In this document: positions 51,266-62,564 of the stretch, piece after piece
How the letters are laid out: every line of letters begins with the position of its first letter
How positions within the stretch are numbered: position 1 is the stretch's first letter
From: Gnomoniopsis sp. IMI 355080
Taxonomy: Eukaryota; Ascomycota; Sordariomycetes; Diaporthales; Gnomoniaceae
Assembly: GCA_027946555.1 (NCBI GenBank)
Contig: JAPEVC010000063.1
Location: 62,001 to 126,000, forward strand
Direction of reading: 5' to 3'
Length of the DNA: 64,000 nucleotides
Notes under the pieces: model-generated
Told to the model about the DNA's origin: nothing
Seen by the model: only the letters and a program-made list of their open reading frames with translations
The model's database searches: none
Program-made: the position numbers and the translations under genes

Positions 51266-52789
51266 ATGACCAGGCGAACCACCACGGAGAACCAGGTGTC
51301 AGATGCCGGCCCTTCAAAGGCTCAATCTGGGGCAACGGCTGCAGAGGAGCCTCTCACAAGGGACATGCCAACTAGGCTCGCGGACAGTGCTGCCACATTC
51401 CCTCAACAGGTCTTTTCTACAGCGTTCGGCATGACCATCAAGTCAACCAAGGTTAGTACAGTGAAGAAGCAAAACTACATCATAATCAAAGCCGGACTAC
51501 TCATCCCCGGCGGCGACGAGCCCTTCGAGAACGCGGCACTCGTTATCTCGAATAAGATCATTGCCTGGATTGGACTGCAACCCGATATCCCGGAGAAGTA
51601 CACTGCAGCACCTCATCGTTCCTACGATGTCCCGTATCTGATGCCGGGACTGTGGGAGGTCCATGCGCACTTTATGGGCTCATCAGCGACTGGCGATGAC
51701 GGGCCAGGCTATATACCCATCATTGCAACGCACCCGGCCTCGGCTGGGGCTCGCCTGGCTCGTGGGTGCTGGGAGGCCCTTCAGCGTGGATACACGAGCA
51801 TGAGAGACGTGGCGGGTGTGGGTTGTGAGGTTGCCAAAGCCATCAACGATGGAGAAATCGTGGGACCCAATATCTACTCCTCCGGCGCGTGTTTATCTCA
51901 GACGGCAGGACATGGTGACATCTTCAACTTGCCAGCGGACGTAGTTTACCAAAATCTGGGCGTTACATCGGCCAACGCTGGACACTTTGGCACCAGCATG
52001 AGCTGCATCGTCGACGGAGTGGACGAATGTCGACGCGCAGTGAGACTACAGATCCGCAGGGGTGCAAAGTGCATCAAAGTGCTTGCGTCAGGAGGTGTCA
52101 TGTCACGAGATGATGATGTTCGATATGCCCAATTCAGCCAAGAGGAGCTTGATGTTATTGTCACAGAAGCTTCGCGACAAGGGCGTTCAGTGGCAGCCCA
52201 TGTACATGCCAAAGAGGGTATTTTAGCTGCCATAAAAGCAGGGGTCACGACTCTCGAGCACCTATCATTCGCAGATCAGGAATGCATCGATCTCATCAAG
52301 GAGAAAGGCGTCATCTGTGTTCCTACTCGTTTCGTCACGGAATTGCTTCTCTCGACCGGTGGCGAGGGCTTGGCGCCCTACACATGGGAGAAGGTCAAGC
52401 TCTGCGCTAAGAACCACTTGGCCATGTACAAGCTTGCCATCAAGTCGGGCTGTACGATTGCGATGGGGACCGACACAGCGCCTGGAATGAATGTTGCAGT
52501 TGAATTGGAGTATGCTGTCGAGGCAGGGATGAGCAACTTGGAAGCCATCAAGGCCGCGACAGTGCATGGAGCGTTGACTGTGGGTGCTCAAGCCCCTAAG
52601 ACTGGCCAGCTCCGGGTTGGGTATGAGGCCGACGTGCTTGGCCTGACGGCAAACCCAGTTCAGGACGTGCGAGTACTCCAAGATAAGGAGAATATCAAGT
52701 GGGTGTGGAAGGGTGGGAAGATATATAAAGGTCCAGGTGTCGGACCGTGGGGAGAAGACAAATGGTGGGGAGAAGATTATACTGGTTAG
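51266..52789 (+). CDS. Amidohydrolase closely resembling ochratoxinase
   Basis: An intronless frame of 507 residues. It is a metal-dependent amidohydrolase: an N-terminal beta-sandwich strand set (IIIKAGLLIPGG), then a TIM barrel. Candidate ligands are His133 and His135 (EVHAHF), Lys271 (CIKVLASGG, probably carboxylated), His312 (AAHVHAK), His332 (TLEHLS) and Asp403 (GTDTAPG). The spacing Lys-His-His-Asp (41, 20, 71) equals that of Aspergillus niger ochratoxinase as I recall it, and the segments ATHPAS-GARLARGCWEAL and GKIYKGPGVGPWGED match closely. Ochratoxinase splits the amide bond of ochratoxin A into phenylalanine and the non-toxic isocoumarin. Natural substrates of most relatives may be N-acyl amino acids. 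No signal peptide is obvious; the first 50 residues are Ser/Thr-rich. Confidence 0.87.
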   Translation: MTRRTTTENQVSDAGPSKAQSGATAAEEPLTRDMPTRLADSAATFPQQVFSTAFGMTIKSTKVSTVKKQNYIIIKAGLLIPGGDEPFENAALVISNKIIAWIGLQPDIPEKYTAAPHRSYDVPYLMPGLWEVHAHFMGSSATGDDGPGYIPIIATHPASAGARLARGCWEALQRGYTSMRDVAGVGCEVAKAINDGEIVGPNIYSSGACLSQTAGHGDIFNLPADVVYQNLGVTSANAGHFGTSMSCIVDGVDECRRAVRLQIRRGAKCIKVLASGGVMSRDDDVRYAQFSQEELDVIVTEASRQGRSVAAHVHAKEGILAAIKAGVTTLEHLSFADQECIDLIKEKGVICVPTRFVTELLLSTGGEGLAPYTWEKVKLCAKNHLAMYKLAIKSGCTIAMGTDTAPGMNVAVELEYAVEAGMSNLEAIKAATVHGALTVGAQAPKTGQLRVGYEADVLGLTANPVQDVRVLQDKENIKWVWKGGKIYKGPGVGPWGEDKWWGEDYTG

Positions 52790-53965
52790 GAGGTAGGTGG
52801 ATAGTCTACCAGGGCTGGCCTTCATCATAAAAGTCGCTTCTCTTTTATGTAAGTATCGATGATCACCACTTCCAGGAAAACTGTATTTGAGCGTCTCAAA
52901 ATTAATAAATGAGCCAAGTCCCTACCGAACATCGGAACACAGGCCGCGGACCATGTCGGCATGTGGCACATCAGTCACCCACGGGGTCCGGCCAGCTCTT
53001 GACGAGATATTGTCTAAAACAGCATATCACACGGTTAGCGACTGAGCCTGCTCACCTCAGAGTTTTACACCTCGTGACGATTCACAGGCCCGGCCGCTGG
53101 TCCGACCGCTGAGTCCGGTCCCCTGGTCGCTGGTAAGAACTGGGCTGGAAAAGGCTCGATCGCTTGGAGCCGTTATCTAAGAACACCAATTTCTATTGCA
53201 GTGCCTGTAGGGCAGACACATGTTGCCACAAGAACGTAAAATGTAGTCGAATACCTGTGTCTTCATATACTTCCTCTTGAATCTTTACATGCATGTTGGA
53301 CAATCGCGTGACCCGCATTTATGGGCCTCAATCCGGCGGCCTCGGAACGAGTCGCGATTCCATCATCATCGCCACCATCTGCAGCTTGAGAAAGCATCCT
53401 CGCAAGCCGACAGGCCGGGGGCAAGAGATCACGAATTTGATGAGCAATGGTCAACCACTGGGCTACAACGATTCCGACCGCTGCTGTGGATATACTTTCA
53501 CCAGCCAAGCAACGCTGCTAGACCTGATTGACCAGCAGCATCGTGTGGGTGCGGCCAATCAGACGCCATGCGACGGGCCCAATCTTGTGCAGCCGCCCCC
53601 GGCCATTTTCGAGGACACCTTGGAGCAGCCCTATTGGGCAATGCTTGGATAGAGCCCCCAGTCTGATGATGACAGTCGGGGGCCAGGGGGATCATGGCCA
53701 CCAGAGGCTGATGAATGTTTTGTTTGAAAACGGGTTTGTTTCTTGGTCGGGTCAGGACCTCAGTCAGGACTCAAGAGGCTATGCTACTCTTTGCCCTGTT
53801 CGCTCCCAAGATTTTTGTTTTTATTTTCCACTAGGCCAGAGCTTCTTCCCTTAAGTTTTCATTCTGTCGAAGTTGTCTTCGAAATAGAGTAGCATTCAAG
53901 ATCCATCCCAGATCCCGGACATCGAAATCTAGTCCAACATACGCAGTACAGACGGCCCGTTCCAC
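52790..53965. other. Intergenic
   Basis: Open frames up to 119 codons on both strands (for example 53293-53652) show no motif. No palindrome copy noticed. Confidence 0.45.
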
Positions 53966-56430
53966 ATGGGCGGCTACGAACCGCCTGCACAAATGGGTAT
54001 TCCCACCGGACAAACAGCAGATCATCGATCGCCTCATGTGCATGCAAGGACACCATGCAGTGCAACACTGGATGCGAAGCGCCCAGAAACGGCAGAGACT
54101 ACTTCTTCAGCGACCAAGAAAGAGCCCGAACGACCAAAATTTCGCCCTGCTCCAGACGACTTTTCTGAATTCACAAACCGCTCTGCAGTCATCCTCCCTT
54201 CTCGTCCAGACGCGCATAATTCAGGAACAAAAAAAGCAGATCTGTGGTCTCCGGTCCTCTACGATCCAAATTCTGACTCGGTCCGGATCATTCCAACCAG
54301 TCGTCCATCGCCACTCGCCTCTCAGTTTCGCGAGTTCAAAGACAAAATCAACGTGAAAACTCACCGGCTTGCTGGCTTGTTGTCTCCAGAGAGATCCGAG
54401 ACTCTTCCTTTGCCATTGAGAGCCCACGAAGCTGGTCACAAGACATCCGCGTCAACGTCCAACATTGAAATCTCTAATCAGTCTTCGTCTAAAAGCAGAC
54501 TGGGGCGCGCCAATTGGAAGGAATTTGAGTAAGTCCCCCATATCAATTGTCTTATGAGTGATGAAACCAAGCACTAACACATAGACCCAGCCTCATGGCG
54601 CCACCACCTGGAAGAAGGAGGAGCTGTAAAATAACACAGGATGATTCTTGCAGACCGGAACCAAAGGAAAGCGAAGATGCAAATCCGAGCGAGGCTTTGA
54701 CATCGCAGATTGCTTCAGCTATCCGGCAGGAACGCAACCGAGCTCGAGCCTCAGACACAGCGCCGTCCAAAGTTCAGCAGAATGAGCGCTCGCAAGGGAG
54801 CACATTGAAGCACCGTGGACAAAAATCTGAATCTTCGATTGGTGGATATAAATCAGTTTTGACAAATGTGGTGCCAAAGTCCAGATCTGTGCCCCCGGGT
54901 CGTCGACAGTCTGAAGATGACGATGACCCCTTTCTCTACGACAAGCCCCTCAACTGCAATGACTTTGCAAGGCGAAGAAGTGCATCGCCTGGAGTTGGTG
55001 TGTCGAAGATCGGGGGTCAGATCAACAACCAAGAATTTCCATGTCCGTATAGGAGAAGGAACCCAGTGTTATTCAACGTACGAGACCACGAGCATTGTGC
55101 CAAGCGACCGTTCGCAGACTTGGGTGAACTCAAGTACGTTTTTTCGATATTGCTTAGACTCATTTGAAGTATAGCTGACCCAAGTCATCTAGACAACATA
55201 TACGGGCATATCACCGGAGACTCAAAACGGCAAATCACTGCCCCAGGTGTAAGAGGAGCTTTAGCAGCGACAATGCCTTGGCTGATCATTTGACGGTACC
55301 CGTTGAAGACATGTGCCAGCCTCGGCTCGCCATGGCAGATCACGTGGTCGAAGACGGCATCACAGAAGATACAGAAAAGGCTCTGTTTGATGAAACAACC
55401 AGAATTCAATCCTGGAAAGAACTTTGGTGGCTCTTGTTTCCTCAAGATCCTGCTGTGCTTGATCCAGGTAAGCTTTTGTGGAATACACCCTCTCTAGGCA
55501 CCAACTAATTCTTGCCCACCAGAGATCATTCCAGTCGTAGAGGTCATCGAAGCGGAACAAGAATTCGATGACAGTTCAGCAGAGTTAAAGGCTGATCTCT
55601 GTGAAAGCCTGAAGCGGATTTTACCTGACCAGACTGGCGACGGGGCTCTATTCCATGTCCTCGCCGGCCAGATTCAATTAGTGCTGGAGCAGCACAGAGC
55701 AAAGATTCTCCGCAAATGTCGTACTAATGCAAAGAATGGTGACAAATGGGGCTCCACGGACAGGAAGACAACCAGAACCTCACGATTTTCCGTTGCAACC
55801 ACAAGTTATGGCAGCCAAGGATGCGGCCGACGGCCTTCCCTTCGTTCTGACAGAACACGCAAATCCCAATGGCAGTCCTTTCCAACGAGGGCGAGCATCA
55901 GTCCCGCCTCGTCGGTCTACTCTCAAGCCTCTGGCTCTCATTACTCCTTAGGCTCGAACTACCAGCCCGCAACACGCACCAGCAGCTTCAGCTCCGCTGG
56001 CGCGCTGCACGTCGAAAGCCCCCGCCTCCCTTTTCGTGAATGGGTTCATGGCGTCAAGTCGGGCACCACTGAGGGCGTTTCCCCCAGCCATCGAGACTCG
56101 GGCCTCGCGTTGCAGTGCGATGAGTGCAACAGCGAGCCATGCCAATGCGCGAGCTATGCGGATCAGCTGTCGGCGTTCCTGACCCCGGCCGTTGTGGCTG
56201 GCTCGAACTTGCTGACTTCGCGCGGGGCGATGTCCCACGCGGTGGAGGAAGATGACATCGACTGGACGGCTCACTATGGAGGTCAAATACCGTCTGCTGG
56301 CGGCTTGATGCCGGCCTCCGCGTTGCACGGAGATTTTGGGAGAGACAGGTTGCGACGGGATAGTCGGAGCCAAGGAACGTTGAGTGCGCGGTTCCATATA
56401 GTACAGAGACCATCAGGGGAGTTTATATGA
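53966..56430 (+). CDS. Fungal C2H2-type zinc-finger protein
   Basis: Four exons: 53966-54528, 54591-55133, 55193-55467 and 55525 (more precisely 55523)-56430, giving 762 residues. The first 350 residues are Ser/Pro/Arg-rich and probably unstructured. Two Cys/His modules follow: CPYRRRNPVLFNVRDHEHC with FADLGELKQHIRAYH, then HCPRCKRSFSSDNALADHL...MC, split by the second intron. This pair is typical of a fungal family annotated only as C2H2-type proteins. A helical segment (SLKRILPD...HVLAGQIQLVLEQHRAKIL) comes next. The Ser-rich C-terminal third includes a Cys-rich patch, CDECNSEPCQC. A DNA- or RNA-binding nuclear role is plausible but unproven. The start codon is the first in-frame ATG and could be later. 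Confidence 0.82.
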
Positions 56431-56747
56431 AGCGGACAATGAGTCAAAGACAATCATATAATCTAAGTCCATAACAGTATTGCTATGAGAATCCCCCCAC
56501 GAGACAGACCTGGCCTCTTTTTGAAGTGAAGAATCTGGACGAAAAACATTTGGGAAAACAGCCCGCACCACTGCGAAAATGTAACAACTTTGGTGATGAT
56601 TTGTGACCATGAATCCAATTTACTGCTTTGGGAGGCTATCTACCTAGGTCCTCTGGCTTCATTGTTCGAGATCAGGATTGAGTCATATACCTAGGTCTGT
56701 TGAAGCTCTGATCCAAGAACGAACGTACATTGCCGACTGCCTACGCT
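56431..56747. other. Short intergenic stretch, two palindrome variants
   Basis: Between convergent genes. TACCTAGGTC occurs at 56641-56650 and again at 56688-56697. Confidence 0.55.
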
Positions 56748-58503
56748 TCACACTTTTCCCTCAGTGTTCTCTACATGCCCAGCGACTCCCTCGTGCTCTT
56801 CCATCTTCGACTCGTACACGACATCCCGAGCATCAGCGTCCACGTTTCCGTATCGTCCAATCTTGTACCATGGGAGCTCGAACAACCGATCCATGCTCTC
56901 CAGACTGCGACCCGCTGTTTCTGGCACAAAGAACCACACCCAGAGACCACCAATGACCGTAACAACGGCAAAGCACCAGAAAGTTCCCATAGGACTTATA
57001 CCGCCGTCGGCTCTCGATAGTAGCATATTTGGTACAGCCCTAGAATTGCCGTATTGATTTGCAAAATGCGCCGTCATGGCGATGGATGTCGACACAGCGC
57101 GAATGCGCAGAGGGAAGAGCTCTGCCGTGAGCAGGTACTGCATGGAATTCCATCCCAGCGCCCATCCAAATCCAGACAGATAGATCATGAAGATTGCGCC
57201 TTTGGATGGGCCCAATTCAGCTGCAGTCAGTTCGTAGTCGTCTACCACCCCAAGCTCTGGCACAGCCGTTAAGAACGAGGCGACATAAATCATCGCGATC
57301 GCCTGTAACGTGATGCCAGCAAGCAGCGAGCGTTTGCGACCAATAACATCTACCAAGAACAGAGCACAGGTCACTGCGGCAACCAACTTGACTATACCGA
57401 AGATAGCCGTCACTAGGAGGGATTCGTTTGTGCCCGTCACCCCCAGCAAAGCAAACAGATCTGGAGCATAGAGCGTGATGGATCCGGCGCCGCTCCATTG
57501 GGACCTATACGCTTGGGGTCAGTCGAGATCCATTGAGAAAGCAGTACTTAGGCACGACTGGCATTCAGAAGACTAAGGGAACAGCTGGGACGACTTACAT
57601 AATTTGGGCGAAGAAGGCGATGTAAAGTCGATATAGATTCGACGGAACCAGAAACATTTCTTTCAAAATACCAACCCAGCTGGACCCTTTGGTAGCTTCC
57701 ATCTCCTCGTGATGCTGAAGCGTAATGGCAGCGATTTCTGACGTGACATAAGGGTGATCTGGTGCCAGGTGGCGGATTCGTGCCATATTGTCCAGCGCTT
57801 TGGAATCTTGCCCCGTCTTGATGAGGAAGCGGGGTGATTCGTATTGGAAAAAGCTCAAGATGAAGATGATACCAGCGAAGATTATATGCAACGAGGTAGG
57901 AACCTGCCAGCGTGCGTGGGTGGTATCTCCAAGGTTGATCTGACAGCCATAGTTTGTAAAGTAGGCCAGGACGATGCCGAGATAGACAAAGCCGGTAAAG
58001 ATACAAGTGCAGAGACCTCGGATCGCTGCCGGCGTGATCTCAGCGATATAGACAGGTCCAATGACTGGCGTCTGCCCAACTCCGAGCCCTGCGATGAAGC
58101 GACCGGCATAGACGAGAGCCAGACTGCCATTGTTGCCTAGGAACAAGGAAATTCCGACGACCCAGAGGACACACAAGAGACGGGTTGCCCAAAGCCGGCC
58201 AATTCGATCTGCTATGACGAAAGCGAAGAGAGCTCCCGCCACGGATCCGATTTGAACCATGGCAGAGACATTTGCCTTGATGTTGGCTTGCGCAACCTCG
58301 TCATATTGCTCATAATGAATGGTGCGTTGGAAGTCCTTGGAGTTGAACGCGCCACTGATGAGACCTTCGTCGACACCGCGTGCCGCTCCGAGAAGACCGA
58401 AGGAGATGACAGAAAACCACAGTCTCCAGTTGAAGACCTCTTTGGGTAGACCGAGGTTCTTGAGCCGGAAAATGTTGACGGGCTTCTTGACGCCACCTGC
58501 CAT
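56748..58503 (-). CDS. Sugar-porter MFS transporter
   Basis: Two exons on the minus strand, 58503-57599 and 57504-56748, give 553 residues. Twelve hydrophobic helices are visible with sugar-porter signatures: ADRIGRLWATR after helix 2, GLGVGQTPVIGPVYIAEITP at helix 4, YESPRFLIKTG in the central loop, VDVIGRKRSLLAG after helix 8 and FVPETAGRSLESMDRLFE at the end. The opening LPKEVFNWRLW and GVDEGLISGAF recall quinate- and monosaccharide-permease-like fungal transporters. It should be a plasma-membrane proton symporter for a sugar or related polyol/acid; the substrate is not readable. The single intron falls after helix 6. Confidence 0.92.
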
Positions 58504-60076
58504 GTTGAGTGACGTGCGCAGTGTTCGATACCCAACAAAGGATTATGATTTGATGGCGAGGCGCAAGGCAGAGTGTTGACACAACGAGATAGACACATGA
58601 ATTGACCAACGAAGTAGCGAAACCTTTCTTTATATCTGTAGACTCTTCCCCTCCACATCAACCTTCAAATAGTACCGAGACTACAACGAAAGAGGAAACC
58701 CCCCAAGAAGTTGGATCAGATCAGATTATGTATAAATGCCTCGACATTGTGGAGCGTTCTCAGCTCCAGCAGTCCTTATCATGTTGCTCACGGACTGAAA
58801 TTACAGGGCGCCTTCCAGGTTGCCTAGGTAAGAACACACAACGCACCCCTCCCTCTACGGAAATATGCCTCAATCTGTGTTACCTTCATGTCATGTGGCT
58901 CAGTGTTTCCGGTCCTGGCCGGTGTTCCAGACGTTCGTCCCGCTGCTGAGTAGGGAAGTCCTTGGCTGCAGCGGTCAAAAAATCTAAAATCCCCAGAAAC
59001 GCGGGGGTAGCATTCATTCCAACATGGGTGTGTCTCTCCAGCCACACACACTCTTTCGTAATGAGTTCAGCTGTCAAAATCTAGATCCAATCACCAATGG
59101 CACCACCATTGGCCTGCGTAAGCCAAATCACGGAGCTCATTTTGCCTCGCCAAGTGGTGGCACCGCGGGGCTCCGGTCTGGCCCCCAGCCTAAGCCCAAC
59201 AGAAGATCAAGTCGTAGTGGGACGTTATCTCTGGCTTCCTTCCACCTAGTAGTATTAGCCGTGTGAAATTTTCCTGACGTAGCAATCCGTACACAACGAT
59301 TTAATGGGACTACAGGGTTCCCAAAACTGCGGCACTCTCAAGTAGCTCGAGTCGAGTTTCGTGTCCAAGACGCTACACGTCTAGCAAAATGCTTATACTC
59401 AATGCTTGAAAGTTGAAACGCTCTACCCGTGGTCGTCACGCGGGAATTGAATGGTAAATACTCTCCCCTAATGTGAAAATCAAGCTCCACTTTGTATCCT
59501 CCATCGCCTCCAGTACCCCGGATTGCCAAGCACGATCCAACGCCTTGGCTGGCAGCACGCGGGCCCAAAGTATTGGGCCCATTGGCGTCCTCAAACGCGG
59601 GGTTCGGTTAGACAATCCTTCCTGAAATTTTCCCTCCTGTTCTATGAGAAGAAGGTCTTGGCATGCTGTTGGGTCTTATCTAGTGTGAGTTTGCCTTCAT
59701 GGTTACATCATGCTTGTATCGTAGATCAGAAGATCCTTCGTGCCTTGTGGATCACTGGTGCCAAGGACTCAGTCGTACGAGTCCTCTCACGAGACACTAG
59801 AAAAGAGCGGTCAAAATAAGTTGCAACTTATTCAAGCTGACTAGATACCTAGGTATCGGACCGATGGCGAGGTCGGCAAAGGACAATATGAACAGTCAAC
59901 AGTTGCTGCTTTTAGGCACGCGTCCGAGCGTTTGGCGACCAATCATTTTACATGATGCTTACCCGACCACTGGTAGCCTCGCCACATTACCCACCTAGGT
60001 ACCCAAGTCACCGCAGCCTCGTCCGAGCTCAACCTTGCAACATAGCAGTCCCGACCCAAGGTCCAATGCTCAAAAA
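58504..60076. other. Intergenic
   Basis: No gene recognised. Contains palindrome copies at 59846-59855 (exact), 58821-58830 and 59992-60001 (one mismatch). Confidence 0.5.
58628..58634 (-). promoter_or_regulatory. Possible TATA element of the MFS gene
   Basis: TATAAAG on the minus strand lies 125 bases before the MFS start codon. Plausible by position only. Confidence 0.3.
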
Positions 60077-62254
60077 TCACTTGGAGGCCCGTAGGGCTGA
60101 GTTAGGACGAGCCGTAAAGGCGTCAAGTTCTCTCAACCCACCTTCAAGCACTCGAAGCTTCTCCTGCAACTGGACCCGATTTCTGACGGTCTCTTCGTCT
60201 TCGGACCCAAGTGCGTCAGTTTGGTCGTCTTCTAGGTCCCAGACAATTTGTGGGGAGAAACTAGATTACGCGAGTCAGACGTGAAGCCCACATAATAACC
60301 AGACTGCCAGATAGATGACCAATGTACGTGGTGCAATACATGATCGTGCCTATAAGATCCCATTGCGGGGGACAAGCACTTACACATCAGGTAAGCATTG
60401 AACGAGACAGGTCTCCACGGCGTTAGTGCTCACGTCATCCACAAACTTCTTGAGGGCGATCTGCAGAGTTATGTTAGACGTGGATACCTTGATATGTCTC
60501 AAGGTCGTTCAAGACTTTACCTGATAGTAAGCCGCGGCCACATCCGCAGCGAGCGATGCAGAGTATTCTCTCACATCAGGTTCCGTCTCTTCCAAAAGTG
60601 AATCCAGAAGTTCCTGCAACGGGATGTCTTCGTACAAACACGAGTCCACCGTATTTGTATCGAAGCTACAAGCCTTCTTGGCCACACGGTCGAATTTGCG
60701 CTTGTGACGCTTGGCCTGAGTTTCCTGAACGAAGCTGACCAGGCCCTCGTTGTAGCTGATGGGATACACAGAGAGATGCGGCTCCAAGAACTCGTCAACT
60801 TTGTTCTTGAGCTGCTCTCGAAGCTTGTATAGATATGGTTGAATAATCCCCTTCATCAATCGTACTCGAGTATTTTCATCGCAGATCTCTGAAACTATCT
60901 GGTTGAAGGTAACAGCCGCAGCTTCATGAATCAGCTCCACCAGCTCTTGGGAGAACCCTTTCCGTGGTTTGCATTGTCGACTAAATAGGTCTGCGACGAC
61001 AAGGGGATTTTGTTATTTATCAGTACAACACTCATGGTCTGGGGCAGTATGGCCAAGCGTCTCACGTATGTACCCGGAAGTTCACGGCTGCGGCATTCTT
61101 CCAGCGATGTCTTCACTTCAAGCAGGTATTGCTTCCCATAGATGAACCAATTATTAAAATGCACTGGCTGCAGATCGTTTTCCACGATCTCCATCGCATG
61201 CCCATTTCTCGTCATGTTTGAGGAGTGCTCCGCTAGGACTTTTTGCACATTGGCGCGGAGCCGCCGGTCAAAGACGTCCGTGTTGCCAGGCTTTGACTCA
61301 AAGAAGCTGTCTGCATAGACACTGTATACACCGACCTGCACAAGCTTGGTCAGACGGCTACTGATGCTTAGCAGGTACTTCTGTTTAGCTCTTATGGTGT
61401 CTCTACTGGTACCAAGCTGGGTCAGCTTGGCCCGGCAGTCCTCGATGCCTCTTTGAATATCTTTCTTGACGCCAGGAAGCCCCTGGCGGATCCGATTTCA
61501 AAGGACTTCTCGAAGACGTTCTCGGAGAGCTTCGACACCGAGCTGCGATGCTGTTTCATGTAACCCGTGACAAGATTCTGCACCAGTTCCAAGTCCTCAT
61601 CGGACTGATGTTTGTCGGAGGCACCAAACAAGCCGGCTAGGCGTTGGATCAGCGTCATCCTGGGGTGTACGCGAGGGTTACCGGCACAAAATCTCATATT
61701 CAGATGGCGTAAGGGGTATCACATCACGACTTATGGAGATCGACGATGGTCAGATTTGGCTGATCTGGCGAAGCCAGCTCTATACGCAACACATCTGTGT
61801 TGAAGATCTTTGCGCCTTCTCCTGTCAACCCCATCGCGACTTTGGCGGACTCGATAATGTTGCTAACATCGCGACGATCGCTAGTGCGCAGCCCAAAGGC
61901 AGCGAGTTCGACTCTCTCCTTTTCCGTTCGACCAGCGCCGGGGATGATGTGGACATTGATTTCCGTGTCATCGCCACAACGGAGGATAAGCTCTGTTGCG
62001 AAACGCGTACAGAAGCCTTTACTTGTTGGACATGAGATCCCAGACAGCGACTCGAGCGTGGAACTCTTGCCCGATGACTGCGAGCCGCATACAATGATCT
62101 GGGGGAGGTCCACATAGTGGCTGACTCCACGGAACCGCAATTTGTCGACAATGTCTAACAGATCACGGTGATTGTTGGATCGGATGAAGTTGGCCGTCTT
62201 CTGGGACAGGTGGTGCGCAAGCCCATCTATCGCCTTGTCGAACGTGTCCGCCAT
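60077..62254 (-). pseudogene. Broken dynamin-like GTPase
   Basis: The reading order follows a fungal dynamin-like protein from MADTFDKAIDG at 62254 to a C-terminal helix ending at a stop at 60077-60079. Present: G1 GSQSSGKSS, G2 Thr in CTRFATEL, the middle domain (VYADSFFESKPG, IVENDLQPVHFNN) and a GED-like end (IALKKFVDDVSTNAVE, VWDLEDDQTDALG). Lesions: the DLPG (G3) codons are split by a 98-nt intron (61734-61637) whose donor reads ATAAGT instead of GTAAGT; about 110 residues between YMKQH and GVEALRERL are deleted near 61540, taking the G4 T/SKxD motif; and an in-frame TGA lies at 61498-61500. A further join near 61000-61080 keeps frame only with an unusual splice. It cannot bind GTP normally as it stands. 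Family members remodel membranes or resemble antiviral Mx proteins. Confidence 0.78.
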
Positions 62255-62564
62255 AGTGTCATGAATTGCCACCTCGAAGGTGGAATAAGTGAAGAAAAGT
62301 TGTATATGATCCTTGATACCAAAGAAGATGAGCTGCGAGCTGCTTTTTGGATTCGACTGGAAGTATTCTTTCATGAAGACGCGTCTCGTGTCAAATTTAC
62401 TTGATCAATGCAAACATGGAACAGATCTTTGTGAGGTATCTTTGTTCTTGATAAAATTTCAGAACTATGTACAACAGAATACTCAAGTAGTCACACATCA
62501 AGGACAGCCAGTCAAACAATGGAAGGTCAATGTTGTTCAAAGTTCACACCCCAATCTTGTTTGC
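62255..62564. other. Intergenic between AA9 and dynamin-like loci
   Basis: About 310 bases, both neighbours on the minus strand. Nothing recognised. Confidence 0.5.
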
